Part shown: positions 38,849 through 48,116 of the stretch, piece after piece | How the letters are laid out: each line of letters starts with the position of its first letter | How positions within the stretch are numbered: the first letter of the stretch is position 1 | Source: Flavobacteriaceae bacterium | GTDB taxonomy: Bacteria > Bacteroidota > Bacteroidia > Flavobacteriales > Flavobacteriaceae | Direction: 5' to 3' | Assembly: GCA_017857815.1 (NCBI GenBank) | Contig: JAFMCL010000009.1 | Location: 1-64,000, forward strand | DNA: 64,000 nt | Translations under genes and position numbers: made by a program | The notes under the pieces: generated by a model | The model's input: the letters and a program-made list of their open reading frames with translations, nothing else | Told to the model about the DNA's origin: nothing | The model's database searches: none

Positions 38849-40357
38849 TTATATGTCTTGAGAAATTCCAATTGCTCTACCGATCAAAGTTGCAGAAGTG
38901 GCAGCATCAATTTTAACATCTACAAATTCACCAATCTGATAATTTTCTTTTGGAAATACAGCAACGGTGTTTTGACTCGTCCTGCCACTCCAGAATTCAT
39001 CTGATTTTTTTGAACTTTTTTCAATTAAAACGCAAAAGGTTTTTCCAATATTTGCTTTGGTTCTCAATTCGCTGTGTTCTCTTTGAAGGGCTATGATCTC
39101 TTGTAATCTTCTTTTTTTGGTTGTTTCAGGAATGTCATCAGCAATCTTTCGAGCAGCATGAGTTCCAGGTCTTTCAGAATAAGAATACATAAACCCATAA
39201 TCATACTTAACATATTCCAGTAAATCAAGGGTGTCCTGATGATCTTTTTCTGTTTCTGTTGGAAATCCAGCAATCATGTCCTGAGAAATACCACAATCTG
39301 GGATGATTTTTCGGATGTTATCAATCAATTCGAAATACTCTTCTCTTGTGTGCTGACGATTCATTTTTTTTAGAATAGTATTACTTCCAGACTGAACAGG
39401 CAAATGAATATAGTCACAGATATTTCGGTATTTTGCCATGGTATGAATTACATCTAAAGACATGTCTTGGGGGTTCGAAGTCGAAAAACGAATTCTCATT
39501 TTTGACTGTGCTTCTGCTACCAATTGTAGTAGTTGGGCAAAGTCTACAGCCGTTTTTTGCTGCAAAGCAGTGGCGTCTTGAAAATCTTTTTTGAGTCCTC
39601 CACCATACCACAAATAGCTGTCTACGTTTTGACCGAGCAAGGTGATTTCTTTAAAGCCTTTTTTTGCCAATTGATTTACTTCTTCCAATATGCTTTTAGG
39701 GTCGCGACTTCTTTCTCTTCCTCTTGTAAAAGGAACGACGCAAAAAGTACACATGTTGTCACACCCTCGTGTAATGGAAACAAAAGCACTAACGCCATTT
39801 GAATCCAAACGAACGGGAGCAATGTCTCCATAGGTTTCTTCCTTTGATAAAATAACATTGACCGCTTCTCTATTTGCTTCTGCTTCCTGAAGTAAGTTGG
39901 GAAGATCTTTGTAGGCATCTGGTCCTACAACAATGTCTACCATCTTTTCCTCCTCAAGAAATTTATGTTTCAATCGTTCTGCCATGCAGCCCAAAACTCC
40001 GATTTTTAATTTTTTATTTTTTTTCTTTAATTTATTAAATAGCTCTAATCGTTTCCTGACGGTTAATTCTGCTTTTTCGCGAATGGAGCAGGTATTGACC
40101 AAAACCAAGTCGGCGCTTTCCATTATTTGCGTAGTCTGATAGCCTTCTTTAGATAAAATTGAAGCAACAATTTCACTGTCAGAAAAATTCATCTGGCAGC
40201 CATATGATTCTAAATAGACTTTTTTGGTTCCTTTTTTTTTGCGGTCTATGTTTTTGCCATCTAAAGCTTCACCATTGAATAAATTTGGGTTTTTAGAGGG
40301 ATGATTTCTTTCCTCGTCAGCAACACTAAACCTTTCATTTTTTGTGACAATTTCCAT
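38849..40357 (-). CDS. miaB: tRNA-2-methylthio-N6-dimethylallyladenosine synthase
   Basis: A 502-residue radical SAM methylthiotransferase that converts i6A37 of tRNAs reading U-starting codons to ms2i6A37. The N-terminal UPF0004 domain has the three cysteines of the auxiliary cluster (SYGCQMNFSD, VNTCSIREKAE, LGCMAERLK). The radical SAM motif CxxxCxxC is in GCDNMCTFCVVPFTRGRERS near residue 200, and a C-terminal TRAM domain follows. Its N-terminal 40-residue extension is basic and not needed in other members. tRNA-Phe(GAA), also encoded here, is one of the tRNA species that normally carry this modification. Confidence 0.96.
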   Translation of the reverse strand: MEIVTKNERFSVADEERNHPSKNPNLFNGEALDGKNIDRKKKGTKKVYLESYGCQMNFSDSEIVASILSKEGYQTTQIMESADLVLVNTCSIREKAELTVRKRLELFNKLKKKNKKLKIGVLGCMAERLKHKFLEEEKMVDIVVGPDAYKDLPNLLQEAEANREAVNVILSKEETYGDIAPVRLDSNGVSAFVSITRGCDNMCTFCVVPFTRGRERSRDPKSILEEVNQLAKKGFKEITLLGQNVDSYLWYGGGLKKDFQDATALQQKTAVDFAQLLQLVAEAQSKMRIRFSTSNPQDMSLDVIHTMAKYRNICDYIHLPVQSGSNTILKKMNRQHTREEYFELIDNIRKIIPDCGISQDMIAGFPTETEKDHQDTLDLLEYVKYDYGFMYSYSERPGTHAARKIADDIPETTKKRRLQEIIALQREHSELRTKANIGKTFCVLIEKSSKKSDEFWSGRTSQNTVAVFPKENYQIGEFVDVKIDAATSATLIGRAIGISQDI

Positions 40358-40451
40358 TTAGGTAATACTTTATAAATAATGTTTTTTAGATCTTGAGCAA
40401 CCTAACCAAACTAAATGGTTTATGTTTCATTTAAATCAAATACTTCTACGA

Positions 40452-40482
40452 CAAATATACTACCTTTTACAAAATATGTCAA
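40452..40482 (-). promoter_or_regulatory. Promoter of the miaB-secG run
   Basis: On the minus strand TTGACA begins at 40482 and TATATTTG occupies 40459-40452, with 20 bases between the TTG and the -7 box. This is the same arrangement as the tRNA-Phe promoter. The -7 box is about 95 bases upstream of the miaB ATG, so the message would have a leader of about 85 bases. Confidence 0.7.
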
Positions 40483-40527
40483 GTTGTCAGTTGATTTTAA
40501 GAAAAGTAAATGTAATGGCGTCTTTTA

Positions 40528-42012
40528 CTATTTTTTTGTAGCATGAATTGCTTTAGGTTTATTCATCGATCTGACCCCTTCAATTTGAGGCCCCAATCCT
40601 TTAGGTATCTTTCTCGCCTCGGCAATTCGCTGGTTGATTACTATAACCAATGAGTCTTTTATTTTTTGATATTTGGGTTTTTGAGCTAGATTATTAAGCT
40701 CTTCTCTATCCGAATTATGGTCGTAGAGTTCATAGCCTCCTGTTCCTTTTTCTCCCCATTGTGTGAGTCGATAACGATCAGTTTTGATTGAATAACCACC
40801 ATACCATTCTGTTAAAGCACTATTTCTGACACTTTTGGAGGAGCCCTTCAACATGGGATCTAAACTTTTTCCAGAGACAAACGATGGCGTTTCCATTCCC
40901 AGCAAATCCATCAGTGTTGGATAAATGTCAATCATTTCTACGGGTGCCTTATGGATTTTTATATCTTTTTTAATTCCAGGGCCTGAAAAAATCAATGGGA
41001 TTCTAGTTGCATTGTCAAAAAGTGTTTGTTTTTGCCAGTGCCCATGTTCTCCCATATGATAGCCATGATCGGAAGTGAAAACGATTATGGTGTTTTTGTC
41101 CAACCCAGTTTCCTTAAGCTTGTCTAATATTCTTCCCACTTGAGCGTCAACAAAAGAAGTCGTAGCATAATAGGCTTGAATTACGGTTTTAGCTGTTTTT
41201 TCGTCCAAGTCAATTTGCTCTTTTTTAGCCCTTATCGATTTGGCTGCTGCTGGAGGTAAAGTCCTTAAGTAGTCAGTAGAACTTTTTGGAACAGAGATTT
41301 CTTCGAGGGGATACATTTCAAAATATTTTTTGGGAGCTACATAAGGAGTGTGTGGCCTGTAGAGTCCAACTGCGAGGAAGAAATTTTCACCGTTTTTCGA
41401 GAACTTATCTAAAAGTTCGTTGGCTTCAGTAGCAGCGATTCCGTCAGTTTGCTCTTCGTCAGTTCCTCCTGCTGCAAGCCAACTCAGGGTGCCACCATAA
41501 GAATTAGGTTTTAATGTGTTTATTTTATACTCCTCAATTTTATCTCTCCCATAGGGGTTGATGGTTTGATCCCAAGTGTAAACATCGTCAAAACTAGAGG
41601 TTCCAATTGAAGCCGGGTTGTCATAATGATATATTTTTCCAATGCGTATGGAATGGTAAGCTTCCATTCTAAACTTTTGCCCTAGGGTGGTTACTTTGGG
41701 AACAGTTTGTCTAAGATACACCCGGTTGAGTTTTAGTTTGGTTTGATCGGCATACATTCCTGTCATAAAAGACGCCCTAGAGGGTCCACACAAGGGAAAC
41801 TGATTGTGGGCACTTCCAAATAAGACCCCATTTCTAGCCAATTGATCAATGTTGGGCGTTTTTACTGTGGGATGTCCATAGCTCCCCAAGTCACAATTCA
41901 AGTCATCGGCAATTATGAAAAGGACATTGAGTTTAGGGGTTTTAGTATCCGCTTTAAATCCAAGCATTATAACAGAAAGGAAAATTACTAAACAAGTGTA
42001 GTTTGATTTCAT
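40528..42012 (-). CDS. Exported formylglycine-type sulfatase (iduronate-2-sulfatase-like)
   Basis: A 494-residue sulfatase with a signal peptide (residues about 1-21). Cys75 in LCGPSRAS is the C-x-P-S-R motif that is oxidised to formylglycine in type I sulfatases. The N-terminal metal-binding segment is IIADDLNCDLG, and a second metal site is in TIIVFTSDHGYHMGEHGHW near residue 315. The overall layout resembles iduronate-2-sulfatase-type (S1) enzymes acting on sulfated glycans. No SusC/D pair or glycoside hydrolase is nearby. It is expressed alone, divergent from topA. An anaerobic or aerobic maturase must be encoded elsewhere. Confidence 0.92.
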   Translation of the reverse strand: MKSNYTCLVIFLSVIMLGFKADTKTPKLNVLFIIADDLNCDLGSYGHPTVKTPNIDQLARNGVLFGSAHNQFPLCGPSRASFMTGMYADQTKLKLNRVYLRQTVPKVTTLGQKFRMEAYHSIRIGKIYHYDNPASIGTSSFDDVYTWDQTINPYGRDKIEEYKINTLKPNSYGGTLSWLAAGGTDEEQTDGIAATEANELLDKFSKNGENFFLAVGLYRPHTPYVAPKKYFEMYPLEEISVPKSSTDYLRTLPPAAAKSIRAKKEQIDLDEKTAKTVIQAYYATTSFVDAQVGRILDKLKETGLDKNTIIVFTSDHGYHMGEHGHWQKQTLFDNATRIPLIFSGPGIKKDIKIHKAPVEMIDIYPTLMDLLGMETPSFVSGKSLDPMLKGSSKSVRNSALTEWYGGYSIKTDRYRLTQWGEKGTGGYELYDHNSDREELNNLAQKPKYQKIKDSLVIVINQRIAEARKIPKGLGPQIEGVRSMNKPKAIHATKK

Positions 42013-42276
42013 TTGATTAAAAATTATATAGTATTAATTTAAAATTCTAGTTACCAAAAATAATTTTTTTAATGTATTTCTTTACCTCAATAATTTTAAA
42101 AATTCAAATCAATTATGAACACATGATTTAATGGAGAAGCAAAAAGCTACATATAAACATTGAACATAAATCAGCACTTTCTTCACGTAAATTCTTCAAG
42201 ATTTAAATTTTATATGTTAAATCATACTAGGTCATAAAAAAAAACTATCTAATTTTACGATCAAATATTTGAACCG

Positions 42277-44769
42277 ATGGCGAGTAATTTAGTGATTGTT
42301 GAGTCCCCAGCAAAGGCGAAAACCATAGAAAAATTTCTGGGAAAAGATTATAAAGTGGCCTCGAGTTTTGGTCATATTGTAGATCTCCCAGCCAATGAAT
42401 TGGGTGTGAATGTTGATGGAGATTTTTTACCAAAATACATTGTTTCCTCGGATAAGAAAAAAGTTGTCAGTGAGCTGAAGTCATTGGCAAAAAAAATGGA
42501 TACTGTCTGGCTAGCAAGTGATGAAGATAGAGAAGGAGAAGCCATCGCATGGCACCTTGCCAATACTTTGGAGCTCGATTCTAAAAACACAAAACGCATT
42601 GTCTTTCACGAAATAACGAAGACCGCTATTTTGGATGCAATAGCGCATCCCAGAGAAATAGATTATAACCTTGTGAATGCTCAACAAGCGAGAAGAGTTT
42701 TGGATCGCTTGGTGGGTTATGAATTGTCTCCTGTCTTGTGGAAAAAAGTTAAAGGAGGACTGTCTGCAGGAAGGGTACAGTCTGTTTCTGTTCGCTTGAT
42801 TGTTGAAAGAGAACGTGAAATAAACACGTTTTCACCTGAAGAATCTTACAAGACTCAGGCGCTTTTTCAAACAAATAACAACAAATCAATCTATGCTCAA
42901 TTGAGCAAAGGTTTCAAATCTCAAGAGGAGACACTTGAGTTTTTAGAAAAAAATAAAGGAAGTCAGTTCAAGGTGAGCAGCGTAGAGACTAAACCTGCGA
43001 CCAAGAGTCCAACGGCCCCGTTCACAACTTCGACCTTACAGCAAGAAGCCTCGAGGAAATTATATTTTTCGGTGAGTAAGACCATGAATATGGCTCAGCG
43101 ACTCTATGAAGCAGGGCTTATTACATATATGAGAACTGACAGTGTAAACTTGTCTAAGGAGGCGCAACAAGGTGCAATGAAGCAAATAGAAAAGCTCTAT
43201 GGGCCTTCTTTTGTAAAGCAGCGTCAATATAAAACAAAAAATAAGGAAGCTCAAGAAGCACACGAGGCCATTCGGCCAACGGATTTTAGTCGCTCTAAAG
43301 TCGCAATAGACCATGATCAATCTCGTTTGTACGAATTAATCTGGAAGCGAGCAATTGCCTCTCAAATGAGTGATGCTAAACTAGAGCGAACACAAATTAA
43401 AATCTCGTCCAATTCTCACAACGAATTGTTTGTTGCCAAAGGTGAAGTAATAAAATTTGAAGGGTTTTTAAAAGTTTATCTCGAAGGGGTAGACGATGAA
43501 AATGATGAAACAAGTGATATTTTACCAGCGGTTAGTGAAGGAGAAGTTTTAGATCTTAAAGAAATAATTTCTAACCAAAGATTTACTAGACCTCCTTATC
43601 GTTATTCGGAAGCTTCATTGGTTAAAAAATTAGAAGAACAAGGAATAGGAAGACCTTCAACTTATGCGCCAACAATTTCAACCATTCAGAGTAGAAAATA
43701 CGTTCAAAAAGGAATTTCTGAAGGAGAGGTTCGAAATTATGTTCAGATTAAACTTTTGAATGATGAAATAACCACAAAAGTTTTAAATGAAAAAGTAGGA
43801 GCGGATAAAGGAAAACTAATCCCTACTGACATAGGAACGATTGTTAATGATTTTTTAGTAGCAAATTTTAAAAACATACTCGATTATAGTTTTACAGCGA
43901 AAGTTGAACAAAGTTTCGATTTAATTGCCGACGGTTCAGAAGATTGGATTGAAACGATCAAGGGGTTTTATGGAGATTTTCATAAAACCGTAAACCATGT
44001 AAGTGAAAATGCTGAAAGAGAATCTGGAGAGCGCGTTTTAGGAGAGGATCCTGCGTCAGGAAGGGTTGTAAAAGTAAGACTGGGACGCTTTGGGCCGATT
44101 GCCCAAATTGGAAATTCAGAGGAAGAAGAAAAACCGATTTTTGTGAGTTTGTCTGTAGGACAACAACTAGAGTCGATTTCTTTGGATGAGGCACTCGAAT
44201 TATTTAAGCTTCCTAAAACATTAGGGGAGTATGAGTCCGAAGAAGTAACAGTAAACAATGGACGATTTGGACCTTATGTCAAATTTGGAACCATGTTTGT
44301 TTCTCTCCCAAAGGAAGAGGATCCTATGAGTGTAGATTTAGATCGAGCCATTGAATTGATAGAAGAAAAAAGACTAGCGGATGCACCCATCCATACCTAC
44401 GAAAAGTTACCTGTAAGCAAAGGAGTTGGAAGGTTTGGACCATTTCTTAAATGGAATTCAATGTTTATCAATGTTAATAAAAAGTATGACTTTGATAATT
44501 TATCTGTAGATGAGATTGAAGAGCTGATAACCAATAAAATACAGAAAGAAAAAGATAAGGTAATCCACAATTGGCCTGAGGAAGGAATTCGTGTTGAAAA
44601 AGCACGATGGGGAAGATCAAACATCATTAAGGGAAAAACCAAAGTAGAGCTTGGGAAAGACATTGATGCCACCAAAATCACCTTGGAAGTTGCCTTGAAA
44701 TATTTAGCCCCAAAAAAATCTGTAAAAAAGAAAGCTGTAAAAAAGAAAGCTGTAAATAAGAAGAAATGA
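42277..44769 (+). CDS. topA: DNA topoisomerase I
   Basis: An 830-residue type IA topoisomerase that relaxes negative supercoils. TOPRIM domain at the start (LVIVESPAKAKTIEKFLG, and later ASDEDREGEAIAW with the metal-binding DxDxE-like acids). The active-site tyrosine lies in LITYMRTDSVNLS near residue 288. The central domain contains QEAHEAIRPTDF. Instead of E. coli-style zinc fingers, the C-terminus has repeated topo-C modules (GRFGPYVKFG, GRFGPFLKWN) and a lysine-rich tail made by a 15-base tandem repeat. It overlaps the next gene by 4 bases (ATGA). Confidence 0.96.
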   Translation: MASNLVIVESPAKAKTIEKFLGKDYKVASSFGHIVDLPANELGVNVDGDFLPKYIVSSDKKKVVSELKSLAKKMDTVWLASDEDREGEAIAWHLANTLELDSKNTKRIVFHEITKTAILDAIAHPREIDYNLVNAQQARRVLDRLVGYELSPVLWKKVKGGLSAGRVQSVSVRLIVEREREINTFSPEESYKTQALFQTNNNKSIYAQLSKGFKSQEETLEFLEKNKGSQFKVSSVETKPATKSPTAPFTTSTLQQEASRKLYFSVSKTMNMAQRLYEAGLITYMRTDSVNLSKEAQQGAMKQIEKLYGPSFVKQRQYKTKNKEAQEAHEAIRPTDFSRSKVAIDHDQSRLYELIWKRAIASQMSDAKLERTQIKISSNSHNELFVAKGEVIKFEGFLKVYLEGVDDENDETSDILPAVSEGEVLDLKEIISNQRFTRPPYRYSEASLVKKLEEQGIGRPSTYAPTISTIQSRKYVQKGISEGEVRNYVQIKLLNDEITTKVLNEKVGADKGKLIPTDIGTIVNDFLVANFKNILDYSFTAKVEQSFDLIADGSEDWIETIKGFYGDFHKTVNHVSENAERESGERVLGEDPASGRVVKVRLGRFGPIAQIGNSEEEEKPIFVSLSVGQQLESISLDEALELFKLPKTLGEYESEEVTVNNGRFGPYVKFGTMFVSLPKEEDPMSVDLDRAIELIEEKRLADAPIHTYEKLPVSKGVGRFGPFLKWNSMFINVNKKYDFDNLSVDEIEELITNKIQKEKDKVIHNWPEEGIRVEKARWGRSNIIKGKTKVELGKDIDATKITLEVALKYLAPKKSVKKKAVKKKAVNKKK
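44721..44765 (+). repeat. 15-base tandem repeat in the topA tail
   Basis: TGTAAAAAAGAAAGC occurs twice exactly (44721-44735, 44736-44750), followed by a degenerate third copy (44751-44765). It encodes the repeated K-K-K-A-V motif of the topoisomerase I tail, five residues per unit. Copy-number change would keep the reading frame. Confidence 0.8.
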
Positions 44770-45911
44770 GTTTAGAATCCCTCATACCGGTCTCTGAGGA
44801 AGCTATTTTATCTATGGTTTTACATCCCAAGCAGGCTTTGGGGAGGAATATAGAAATTCATACTAAACAGTCTGGTTTCCCAGAAATTCAAGGTTGTAAA
44901 ATTGCAATCATCGGTTTGGAAGAAACTAGAAACGCTTTTTTCCCTGTAGTTGGTTATCAATTAGACGATTTCAGAAAATCATTTTATCAATTATTTCCTG
45001 GAAATTGGAATTTCAAAATTTGTGACCTAGGCGACTTGCCTAACGGAGAAACTCCAGAGGATACTTATTTTGCTTTAAAAGAGATTTGTCATTATTTAAA
45101 ACAAATTAATGTAGTAACCATTGTTTTAGGAGGAAGTCACGATATGGTTTTTCCACTATATGAGTCCTACCAAATGAATAAGCAATTGGTAAATTTTGTG
45201 TCGGTTGACAATCAATTTGATTTTTCTCAAGAGGAGGAGTTAATTTCCGGAAGGTCTTATATGAGTAGGATTATAATGGAGCAACCCAATTACTTATTAA
45301 ATTATTCAAACCTCGGCTATCAGAGTTATTACATTGCTCAAGAAGAACTGGACTTAATGGACAAGCTTCATTTTGAATCCGTAAGATTGGGCGCTTTACT
45401 AGACGACGTGAGGCAATCAGAACCTTACTTTAGAGACGCCGACGTTGCAAGTTTTGACATGAAGTCACTTTCTTGGCAGGCAACAGGTAGCTCTTCTGGA
45501 AATCCCAATGGAATTGATGCAAGGACGATTTGCGCCCTTGCCAGATATGCAGGGATAAGCGATCGGTTAGGTATTTTCGGTTTGTTTGAATTGATTCCGT
45601 CCAATGTTTTTCATAAACTTTTAGCACAAATTGTTTGGTATTTTATTGAAGGTTTTAATTGTAGATTTTCAGAATATCCAGTTTTAACGAGTGAGGGTTT
45701 CATTAAGTATACTGTTACATTATCTGACAGAGAACTTGTTTTTCACCAAAGTGAAAAAAGTGATAGATGGTGGATGGAAATAACAAATGAAAGCTATCTA
45801 AGTAATAAAATAAAAACTAATACGTTATTACCATGCACACACAAAGATTATTTAGAAGCTTGCAATGACAAATTACCAGAAAAGTGGTTGAAAGCAACGA
45901 AAAGAATTTGA
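44766..45911 (+). CDS. Arginase/formimidoylglutamase-fold protein with incomplete metal site
   Basis: A 381-residue protein of the ureohydrolase family. The first metal segment is kept as GGSHD (His125), but the normal D-A-H-x-D is D-N-Q-F-D (Asp148, Gln150, Asp152), and the normal S-x-D-x-D is S-F-D-M-K (Asp231, Lys233). Two of the six usual manganese ligands are thus replaced, by eye alignment. The protein may bind one metal, use another chemistry, or be non-catalytic. It overlaps topA by 4 bases and precedes gldK by about 135 bases. Databases may call homologues formimidoylglutamase, but hut genes are absent here. Confidence 0.75.
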   Translation: MSLESLIPVSEEAILSMVLHPKQALGRNIEIHTKQSGFPEIQGCKIAIIGLEETRNAFFPVVGYQLDDFRKSFYQLFPGNWNFKICDLGDLPNGETPEDTYFALKEICHYLKQINVVTIVLGGSHDMVFPLYESYQMNKQLVNFVSVDNQFDFSQEEELISGRSYMSRIIMEQPNYLLNYSNLGYQSYYIAQEELDLMDKLHFESVRLGALLDDVRQSEPYFRDADVASFDMKSLSWQATGSSSGNPNGIDARTICALARYAGISDRLGIFGLFELIPSNVFHKLLAQIVWYFIEGFNCRFSEYPVLTSEGFIKYTVTLSDRELVFHQSEKSDRWWMEITNESYLSNKIKTNTLLPCTHKDYLEACNDKLPEKWLKATKRI

Positions 45912-46045
45912 AATGTGAGTCAAAAACCGTTTAAACAATAAAATTATTACATAACTTGGATGTTTTATGGATAAGAGAGATGTATATAGTGAAAAAATAT
46001 TTATTTTTATGCTCAAATTCTGAGGATAGGAGTTTATCATACAAT

Positions 46046-47422
46046 ATGAAAAGACTAATACTAATCGTTGTTGTCGCTTTCACTGTTTTTAGCTGCGGCA
46101 AAAAAGGCAGGGGTGAACTAATAGGGGTAAAGCAAAAAAAATGGTTTCCTGAAAAACCATACGGAATGACATTGATTGAAGGAGGATCCTATATTATGGG
46201 AAAATCTGACGAGGATATTGCACAGTTGAATAATGCTGCTGCAAGAACAGTTACTGTTCCTTCGTTTTTCATGGATGAAACCGAAATAACTAATTCTGAA
46301 TATCTACAGTTTGTTAGATGGGTGAAAGATTCAGTAACCATGGCACTTTTGGCTAGAAAAGTAGAAGAGCTCGAATTGGGTGAAGAAAGCCAAGAGGGAA
46401 TTGCTGAATTTTCTTTCAAAAACGCGGATACTTCGGATTTGAGTGAATTTCAAAAATACATGCGTGCAAATTATTATGATCTGAGTGAAGATATATACGA
46501 AGGAAGATCACTCGATTGGGATAATGATATTCGATTGAGTCCAGATGAGTATCCTGACCAAGCGTATGTAGAAGTCATAGATTCATTATACCTACCCCCA
46601 GATTTGTGGTACAACGGTGAGATGAAGATTGACGTTTCTAAGATGATTTACAAGTACACATGGTTTGACGCCCAGGGTGCAGCAGAAGAATCTAAGAGAA
46701 CCAGAAATAAATTTATAGATCGCAGACCGTTTATCAAAAAAGAAGAAGTAGAAATATATCCAGATACAACAGTATGGATAAAAGATTTCATTTATTCCTA
46801 CAACGAACCGATGCACAATGAGTATTTTTCTCACCCTGCTTTTCAAGATTATCCTGTTGTTGGGATATCATGGGGACAGGCCGTTGCGTTTTGTAATTGG
46901 AGAACTCACTTTAAGAATAGTTATCAAAAATCTAAAGGTAAACCACTCGTAAATAGTTTCAGGCTGCCCAGTGAAGCTGAATGGGAATACGCAGCCCGTG
47001 GTGGAATTCCATCAGGAACTTATCCTTGGGGCGGACCATATTTGTTAAATGACAGGGCATGTTTTTTAGCGAACTTTAAACCATTAAGAGGGGATTATGC
47101 CTCTGATCAAGCAGTGTATACAGTGGAGGCAAGATCTTATTTGCCCAATGACTTCAACCTTTATAACATGGCAGGGAATGTTTCAGAATGGACAAATTCT
47201 TCCTATGACTCAGGTTCCTACGAATACGTTGCTTCATTAAACCCGAATTATTCTTTAAGAGAAGAAGCTAGAAAAGTAATCCGAGGAGGATCTTGGAAAG
47301 ATGTTGCCTATTATCTTAGGGTAAGTTCAAGAGACTTTGAATACTCAGACACTGCAAGAAGTTATATAGGTTTTAGAACTGTACAAGATTATCTAGGAGC
47401 TTCTAAGGTTAAAATTAAATAA
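46046..47422 (+). CDS. gldK: T9SS/gliding lipoprotein GldK
   Basis: A 458-residue outer-membrane lipoprotein of the type IX secretion ring, partner of GldN. The ATG at 46046 gives a lipoprotein signal peptide ending VFSC, with Cys18 as lipidation site. An upstream in-frame TTG at 45956 would place 30 charged residues in front. The body is a formylglycine-generating-enzyme-like fold (FMDETEITNSEYLQF, RLPSEAEWEYAARGG, NMAGNVSEWTNSSYD, VIRGGSWKD), but the C-terminal cysteines that bind copper in true FGE are not present (SWKDVAYYLR), so a structural role is expected. It is the first of gldKLMN. Confidence 0.95.
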   Translation: MKRLILIVVVAFTVFSCGKKGRGELIGVKQKKWFPEKPYGMTLIEGGSYIMGKSDEDIAQLNNAAARTVTVPSFFMDETEITNSEYLQFVRWVKDSVTMALLARKVEELELGEESQEGIAEFSFKNADTSDLSEFQKYMRANYYDLSEDIYEGRSLDWDNDIRLSPDEYPDQAYVEVIDSLYLPPDLWYNGEMKIDVSKMIYKYTWFDAQGAAEESKRTRNKFIDRRPFIKKEEVEIYPDTTVWIKDFIYSYNEPMHNEYFSHPAFQDYPVVGISWGQAVAFCNWRTHFKNSYQKSKGKPLVNSFRLPSEAEWEYAARGGIPSGTYPWGGPYLLNDRACFLANFKPLRGDYASDQAVYTVEARSYLPNDFNLYNMAGNVSEWTNSSYDSGSYEYVASLNPNYSLREEARKVIRGGSWKDVAYYLRVSSRDFEYSDTARSYIGFRTVQDYLGASKVKIK

Positions 47423-47457
47423 TTTTTTATTTTTATAAAAACAATAAATTCTATAAA

Positions 47458-48108
47458 ATGGACGATAAATTACTAAAGAAAAGGTTAAGAGGTAAAGTGG
47501 CAATGCACATGCTATTTGGTTTAGGAGGTGCAGTGGTTATTATTGGAGCACTATTTAAGATTCTCCACTTAGAAATTGGTCCAATTACTGGAGGTTTGGT
47601 ACTTGGGTTAGGATTAGGAACTGAGGCATTGATTTTTACGGTCTCAGCGCTTAATACTGGAGAGATCAAAGAAGAGCATGATGATTATGTCAATAAGATT
47701 AAGGGAGGTAAATCAGCAACGAAACCAGCTGGAGGAGAAGAGCCTGGACTTTCTTCTAAAATTGATGAAATGCTTAAAGAAGCCAAGTTGGACGTTACAT
47801 TAATGAACAACCTCACCAAAAGTATTAAGAATTTAGAAGCATCCGCACAAGCACTTTCCCCAGCTTCAAATGCAGCAGCTTCATCAGAAACTTATGCGAA
47901 ACAATTATCAATTGCTACCAAAAAAATGGAGCAATTGAACGAATTATATACTAATCAAGCTAAATCAGCTGGTGACACTACTGCATACAATGCACAGATC
48001 GCTAGCAATGCAGACAAATTGAAAGAACAGATGGATGTGCTATCCAATAACCTTGCTTCTCTCAATCAGGTATACAACGGTATGCTTAATGCAATGAACA
48101 AAAAATAG
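47458..48108 (+). CDS. gldL: T9SS/gliding motor membrane protein GldL
   Basis: A 216-residue inner-membrane protein that with GldM forms the proton-driven motor of type IX secretion. Two membrane helices (about residues 18-38 and 44-64) include the charged residue region FKILHLEIG, whose glutamate is a proton-path candidate in the family. The long cytoplasmic C-terminal part is helical and alanine-rich (LEASAQALSPASNAAASSET). It lies 35 bases after gldK and 8 bases before gldM. Confidence 0.96.
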   Translation: MDDKLLKKRLRGKVAMHMLFGLGGAVVIIGALFKILHLEIGPITGGLVLGLGLGTEALIFTVSALNTGEIKEEHDDYVNKIKGGKSATKPAGGEEPGLSSKIDEMLKEAKLDVTLMNNLTKSIKNLEASAQALSPASNAAASSETYAKQLSIATKKMEQLNELYTNQAKSAGDTTAYNAQIASNADKLKEQMDVLSNNLASLNQVYNGMLNAMNKK

Positions 48109-48116
48109 AGTAGAAA

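Noticed and set aside
40505-40529. Weak inverted repeat AGTAAA/TTTACT at the sulfatase stop codon
   Set aside because: A stem of six AT-rich pairs with a 13-base loop and no T-run of note. I cannot support it as a terminator.
45956-46045. Longer N-terminus for GldK from an upstream TTG
   Set aside because: The lipoprotein signal peptide would be buried behind 30 residues. The ATG at 46046 gives a normal lipobox.
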